A stretch of 64,000 nucleotides of DNA, from contig OY969604.1 in NCBI GenBank assembly GCA_963701325.1, positions 1,922,001-1,986,000 of the forward strand, given 5' to 3'. Positions 61,441 through 64,000 of the stretch are shown piece by piece. The notes beneath the pieces were generated by a model that did no database searches, was not told the origin of the DNA, and saw nothing but the letters and a program-made list of their open reading frames with translations. The stretch's first letter is position 1. Each line of letters starts with the position of its first letter. The position numbers and the translations under genes were made by a program. Source of the stretch: Bog-756 sp963701325. GTDB taxonomy: Bacteria; Actinomycetota; Acidimicrobiia; Acidimicrobiales; RAAP-2.

Positions 61441-62435
61441 TGCGGTGTCCCGCGTGGGTCCGCGTAGATGTCGACGAGGGCCTCAGCACCGTCCGGGGCG
61501 CCGGCCGCGAGCGCCTCGGCGAACGCCCCGTCGACCACACTGCGGGCCTGCTCCTCGATGGCGGCGACGCCATCTGTGTCGAGGACACCGTCGGCGAGCA
61601 GTGCCGCCCGGTAGCGCGCGACGGGCTCGGCCTGCCGGGCTGCCTCGAGCTCCTCGGGTGGGATGTACGCCATCGGGTCGCCGAAGTAGTGGCCGAAGAG
61701 CCGGAAGGTGGTGCACTCGAGCAGCGTGGGCCCAGCGCCGGCCCTGGCCCTCGCGACCGCCTCGTCGAGGGCCCGGTAGACCGCGTCCGGATCGTTGCCG
61801 TCGACGTGGACCCCCGGGATCCCGTACCCCGCGGCCCGGTCGGAGACGTGCCCGACCGGCTGGGCCTCGGCGGTCGGGGTCATCTCTGCGTACCGGTTGT
61901 CCTGACAGAGGAAGACCACGGGCAGGTCCCAGAGGGCGGCGAGGTTGGCCGCTTCGTGGAAGGACCCGGTCCCGGTTGCTCCGTCACCGAAGCTGGCCAC
62001 CGTGACCCGGTCGGTGCCCTGCATGCGCGCGGCCAGGGCGACACCCACCGCGATCGGGATCCCGGACCCGACGATCCCGGTCGAGAGCACGAGGCCGGAC
62101 GGCGGGTGGGAGATGTGCATGGCGCCGCCCTTTCCCCCGTTGACCCCGGTCGCGCGGGTGAGGATCTCGGCCACCAGCGGACCGATCGGGACCCCCTTGG
62201 CCAGCTGGTCGTGGAGTCCGCGATAGGTGGTCACGAGCTGATCGTCCTGTCGAAGGACCGTGCCCATCGCGGCGGCGATGGCCTCCTGGCCGGTCGCCGG
62301 CCAGTAGGTGCAGGCGAACTCGCCACCGGAGAGGCCCCGCCGCACCCGTTCGTCGCAGCCGCGGATGAGCACCATGAGCTCGAACATGCGCCGCCGGTCG
62401 GCGGCCGACGGCCCGGCAGGGTCCGCGCCGGTCAC
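61437..62435 (-). CDS. 2-oxoacid (pyruvate/acetoin-type) dehydrogenase E1 alpha subunit
   Basis: A 332-residue subunit with the thiamine-diphosphate motif GDGATGTGSFHEAANLAALW and Asn in CQDNRYAEM, plus TGQEAIAAAMG and GGKGGAMHIS. The length and motif match the acetoin dehydrogenase/branched-chain alpha subunit group. The GTG start at 62435 overlaps the stop of the flavoprotein gene (GTGA), and its own stop overlaps the beta subunit ATG. Substrate unassigned. Confidence 0.92.
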   Translation of the reverse strand: MTGADPAGPSAADRRRMFELMVLIRGCDERVRRGLSGGEFACTYWPATGQEAIAAAMGTVLRQDDQLVTTYRGLHDQLAKGVPIGPLVAEILTRATGVNGGKGGAMHISHPPSGLVLSTGIVGSGIPIAVGVALAARMQGTDRVTVASFGDGATGTGSFHEAANLAALWDLPVVFLCQDNRYAEMTPTAEAQPVGHVSDRAAGYGIPGVHVDGNDPDAVYRALDEAVARARAGAGPTLLECTTFRLFGHYFGDPMAYIPPEELEAARQAEPVARYRAALLADGVLDTDGVAAIEEQARSVVDGAFAEALAAGAPDGAEALVDIYADPRGTPQ

Positions 62436-64000
62436 GACGGCCCGACTCCGGCGGTGGCCGGGACCCCACCCGTGGCATGGACCGCGGCGTGTGCCCCGGC
62501 GAGGTGGCCCCAGACCACCGCCATGCCGATCGACGTGCCGCCGCCGAAGTAGGCAGGCCCCGCAGGGGAGGCGATCACGTTCCCCGCTCCGTAGAGGCCG
62601 GGGATGGGGCGGTCGTGGACGTGCAGGATCCGCCCGTCGGCGTCGACCCTCGGCCCGCCCTTGGTGCCGACCGTGCCGACATGGACGGGCAGTGCGTAGA
62701 AGGGCCCGCGCTCGATGGTCCCGAGGTTGGGATGGGGCGCGGAGGGATCACCGTGGAAGCGGTCGTAGGCGCTCTGCCCGCGCCCGAAGTCGCGATCCCG
62801 TCCGTCCGCCACGAACCGGTTCCACCGCTCGACCGTCGCGGTGAGCCCGACCGGGTCGATTCCGACCCTGCCCGCCAGGCCGTCGAGGGTGTCGTGCACC
62901 GGCAACCAGTCGGGGTCGGGGTCGGCCGGCCGCACCGTCGTCACCGAGTAGCGGGCGCGGAACTGGCTGTCGAACACCGCCCAGCAGGGGAGGTGCCGGG
63001 GGAGGTACTCGTTGGCGTCGAACGAGAAGAACGCCTTCTGCATGTCGTTGTAGTTGGCCGCCTCGTTGACGAACCTGGCGCCGAACCGGTCGACGATGAT
63101 CGAGTGCGGGGCGGTCCGCTCGACGCCGACGAAGCGCGCGAGCGGCCGCTGCTCGTACTCCTCCCCGGGCACCGACGCCGCCGGGTACCACCAGGCCTCG
63201 TTCATGTTGGCGAGGTCGGCGCCCACCTCCATGGCCATGAGCAGCCCGTCGCCCTGGTTGGCCGGCGGGGTGTGGGGATGGGTCAACGGACCGGGGAGGA
63301 ACCGGGTGCGCAGCTCGCCGTTCCACTCGTAGCCGCCGCTCGCCAGCACCACCGCCCCGGTCGGGAGCACCGAGCGCCGGCCGCCCCCGTCCACGACCAG
63401 TCCGGTGACCCGATCACCGCTCATCGCGAGCTCGCACGCCCTGGTCTCGAGCATCGGCCGGATGCCGCGGGCCAGGCAGGCCTCGAGGAGGGCGGCGACC
63501 AGCGCCCGGCCACAGGCCACGAGGTGGTCGGCGACGCGTTGTTGCACTGCGGCGGCGTCGAACCGCTCCGGGAAGTAGGCGGGTCGCCAGTCGACGGTGG
63601 ACTCCTCGAGGGTGAGGGGGAGCCCGAGCACCGGGGCCGGCCGGAGCCTGTCCACCCACTCGCCGAGGCCGGTGGTGTCGAAGAGGACGGGCTCGAGCAT
63701 CCGACCGGCTGCTTTGGCCCCCTCCATCTCGGGGTGGTAGTCCGGCCAGGACATGGACCGGAGCCGCAGCGGTGTCCGCTCCTCGAGGCCGGCCACGATG
63801 CCCGGACCCTGGTCGACGTAGCGCTCGAGCAGCTCGACCGGTGTCCGGCCGGCGGTCATCCGGCCCATGTAGGTGAGCGCCTCCTCCCTCGAGTCGACCA
63901 CCCCCCGTTCGGAGAGCCGGTGGTTGCACGGCATCCAGATCCCGCCGCCGGAGACCGCCGTCGTCCCACCGACGAAGTCGGTGCGCTCGACGATCGCCAC
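62432..64000 (-). CDS. FAD-dependent dehydrogenase, 3-ketosteroid-delta-1-dehydrogenase/fumarate-reductase type (5' end cut off)
   Basis: About 522 residues are visible; the N-terminal Rossmann GxGxxG segment (perhaps 30 residues) lies beyond the right edge. The first visible part is the end of the FAD motif, IVERTDFVGGTTAVSGGGIW, then ACELAMSGDRVTGLVVDGGG, VVLASGGYEWNGELRTRFL, RFGARFVNEAANYNDMQKAF and the C-terminal GLYGAGNVIASPAGPAYFGG. This is the steroid-dehydrogenase/succinate-dehydrogenase flavoprotein fold. It heads the E1/ligase operon, suggesting that the pathway begins with ring or side-chain desaturation (inference). Confidence 0.9.
   Translation of the reverse strand: MAIVERTDFVGGTTAVSGGGIWMPCNHRLSERGVVDSREEALTYMGRMTAGRTPVELLERYVDQGPGIVAGLEERTPLRLRSMSWPDYHPEMEGAKAAGRMLEPVLFDTTGLGEWVDRLRPAPVLGLPLTLEESTVDWRPAYFPERFDAAAVQQRVADHLVACGRALVAALLEACLARGIRPMLETRACELAMSGDRVTGLVVDGGGRRSVLPTGAVVLASGGYEWNGELRTRFLPGPLTHPHTPPANQGDGLLMAMEVGADLANMNEAWWYPAASVPGEEYEQRPLARFVGVERTAPHSIIVDRFGARFVNEAANYNDMQKAFFSFDANEYLPRHLPCWAVFDSQFRARYSVTTVRPADPDPDWLPVHDTLDGLAGRVGIDPVGLTATVERWNRFVADGRDRDFGRGQSAYDRFHGDPSAPHPNLGTIERGPFYALPVHVGTVGTKGGPRVDADGRILHVHDRPIPGLYGAGNVIASPAGPAYFGGGTSIGMAVVWGHLAGAHAAVHATGGVPATAGVGPS

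Noticed and set aside
1..64000. CRISPR arrays, insertion sequences, prophage genes and rRNA
   Set aside because: No spaced short repeats, transposases, integrases, phage structural genes or rRNA segments are visible; the only long repeats are inside coding regions.

Overview
The window is high-GC DNA with tightly packed genes, many of them joined by 4-bp ATGA/GTGA stop-start overlaps. Several markers point to an actinobacterium, most likely of the class Acidimicrobiia (inference). They are a mycothiol-dependent formaldehyde dehydrogenase (mscR), a MarP-type membrane serine protease, a luciferase-like flavin (F420-type) oxidoreductase, an Rv1264-like cyclase regulatory domain, DUF2510 and the secreted 'GYWLVAADGGVFAFGDA' propeller repeats common in that class.

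Left part (1-6007): a truncated ECF41/SigJ-type sigma factor is divergent from an NAD-dependent epimerase, the classical ECF41 partner, with a threefold CAGGTGT repeat between them. A GHMP kinase, a small Cys-rich protein and a membrane PAS-GGDEF-EAL protein follow.

Main system (6008-25901, minus strand): a complete phosphate-type ABC transporter (pstS, pstC, pstA, pstB) is built into a roughly 20-kb, 14-gene surface-protein locus. Five products share a secreted domain of about 200 residues with two invariant cysteines. Attached to that domain are, in different members, Ig-like domains, a seven-unit IPT/TIG array plus a six-unit propeller, an LPFTG wall-sorting tail, or a transmembrane anchor. 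The locus also encodes two further PstS-like or PBP-like secreted proteins and a sortase-fold membrane protein with no cysteine at all, so it cannot be a normal transpeptidase. Most junctions from 17461 to 7581 are translationally coupled, so PstCA and the surface proteins are made together. A good sigma-A-type promoter precedes the first gene. I regard this as the candidate undescribed system: a cell-surface ligand-capture apparatus feeding a Pst transporter.

Middle (26155-47436): lysS-MMPL operon next to an unusual tRNA-Lys; EamA permease; MBL hydrolase and a GH15 enzyme with a histone-H1-like tail; marP; a propeller lipoprotein; a beta-class DNA methyltransferase with a nuclease-like partner; a PLP decarboxylase; mscR; a transhydrogenase-like flavoprotein operon; a class III cyclase; a secreted propeller protein.

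Right part (47469-64000): mostly catabolism (enoyl-CoA hydratases, Rieske oxygenase, alpha/beta hydrolase, luciferase-like oxidoreductase, limonene-epoxide-hydrolase-like enzyme, SDR). An HTH / Clp-N / short membrane peptide operon with its own palindromic operator and a (GACGG)6 microsatellite interrupts it. The window ends in an operon of a steroid-dehydrogenase-like flavoprotein, 2-oxoacid dehydrogenase E1 alpha and beta, and an acyl-CoA synthetase, with an enoyl-CoA hydratase just downstream; it looks like a dedicated degradation pathway of unknown substrate.
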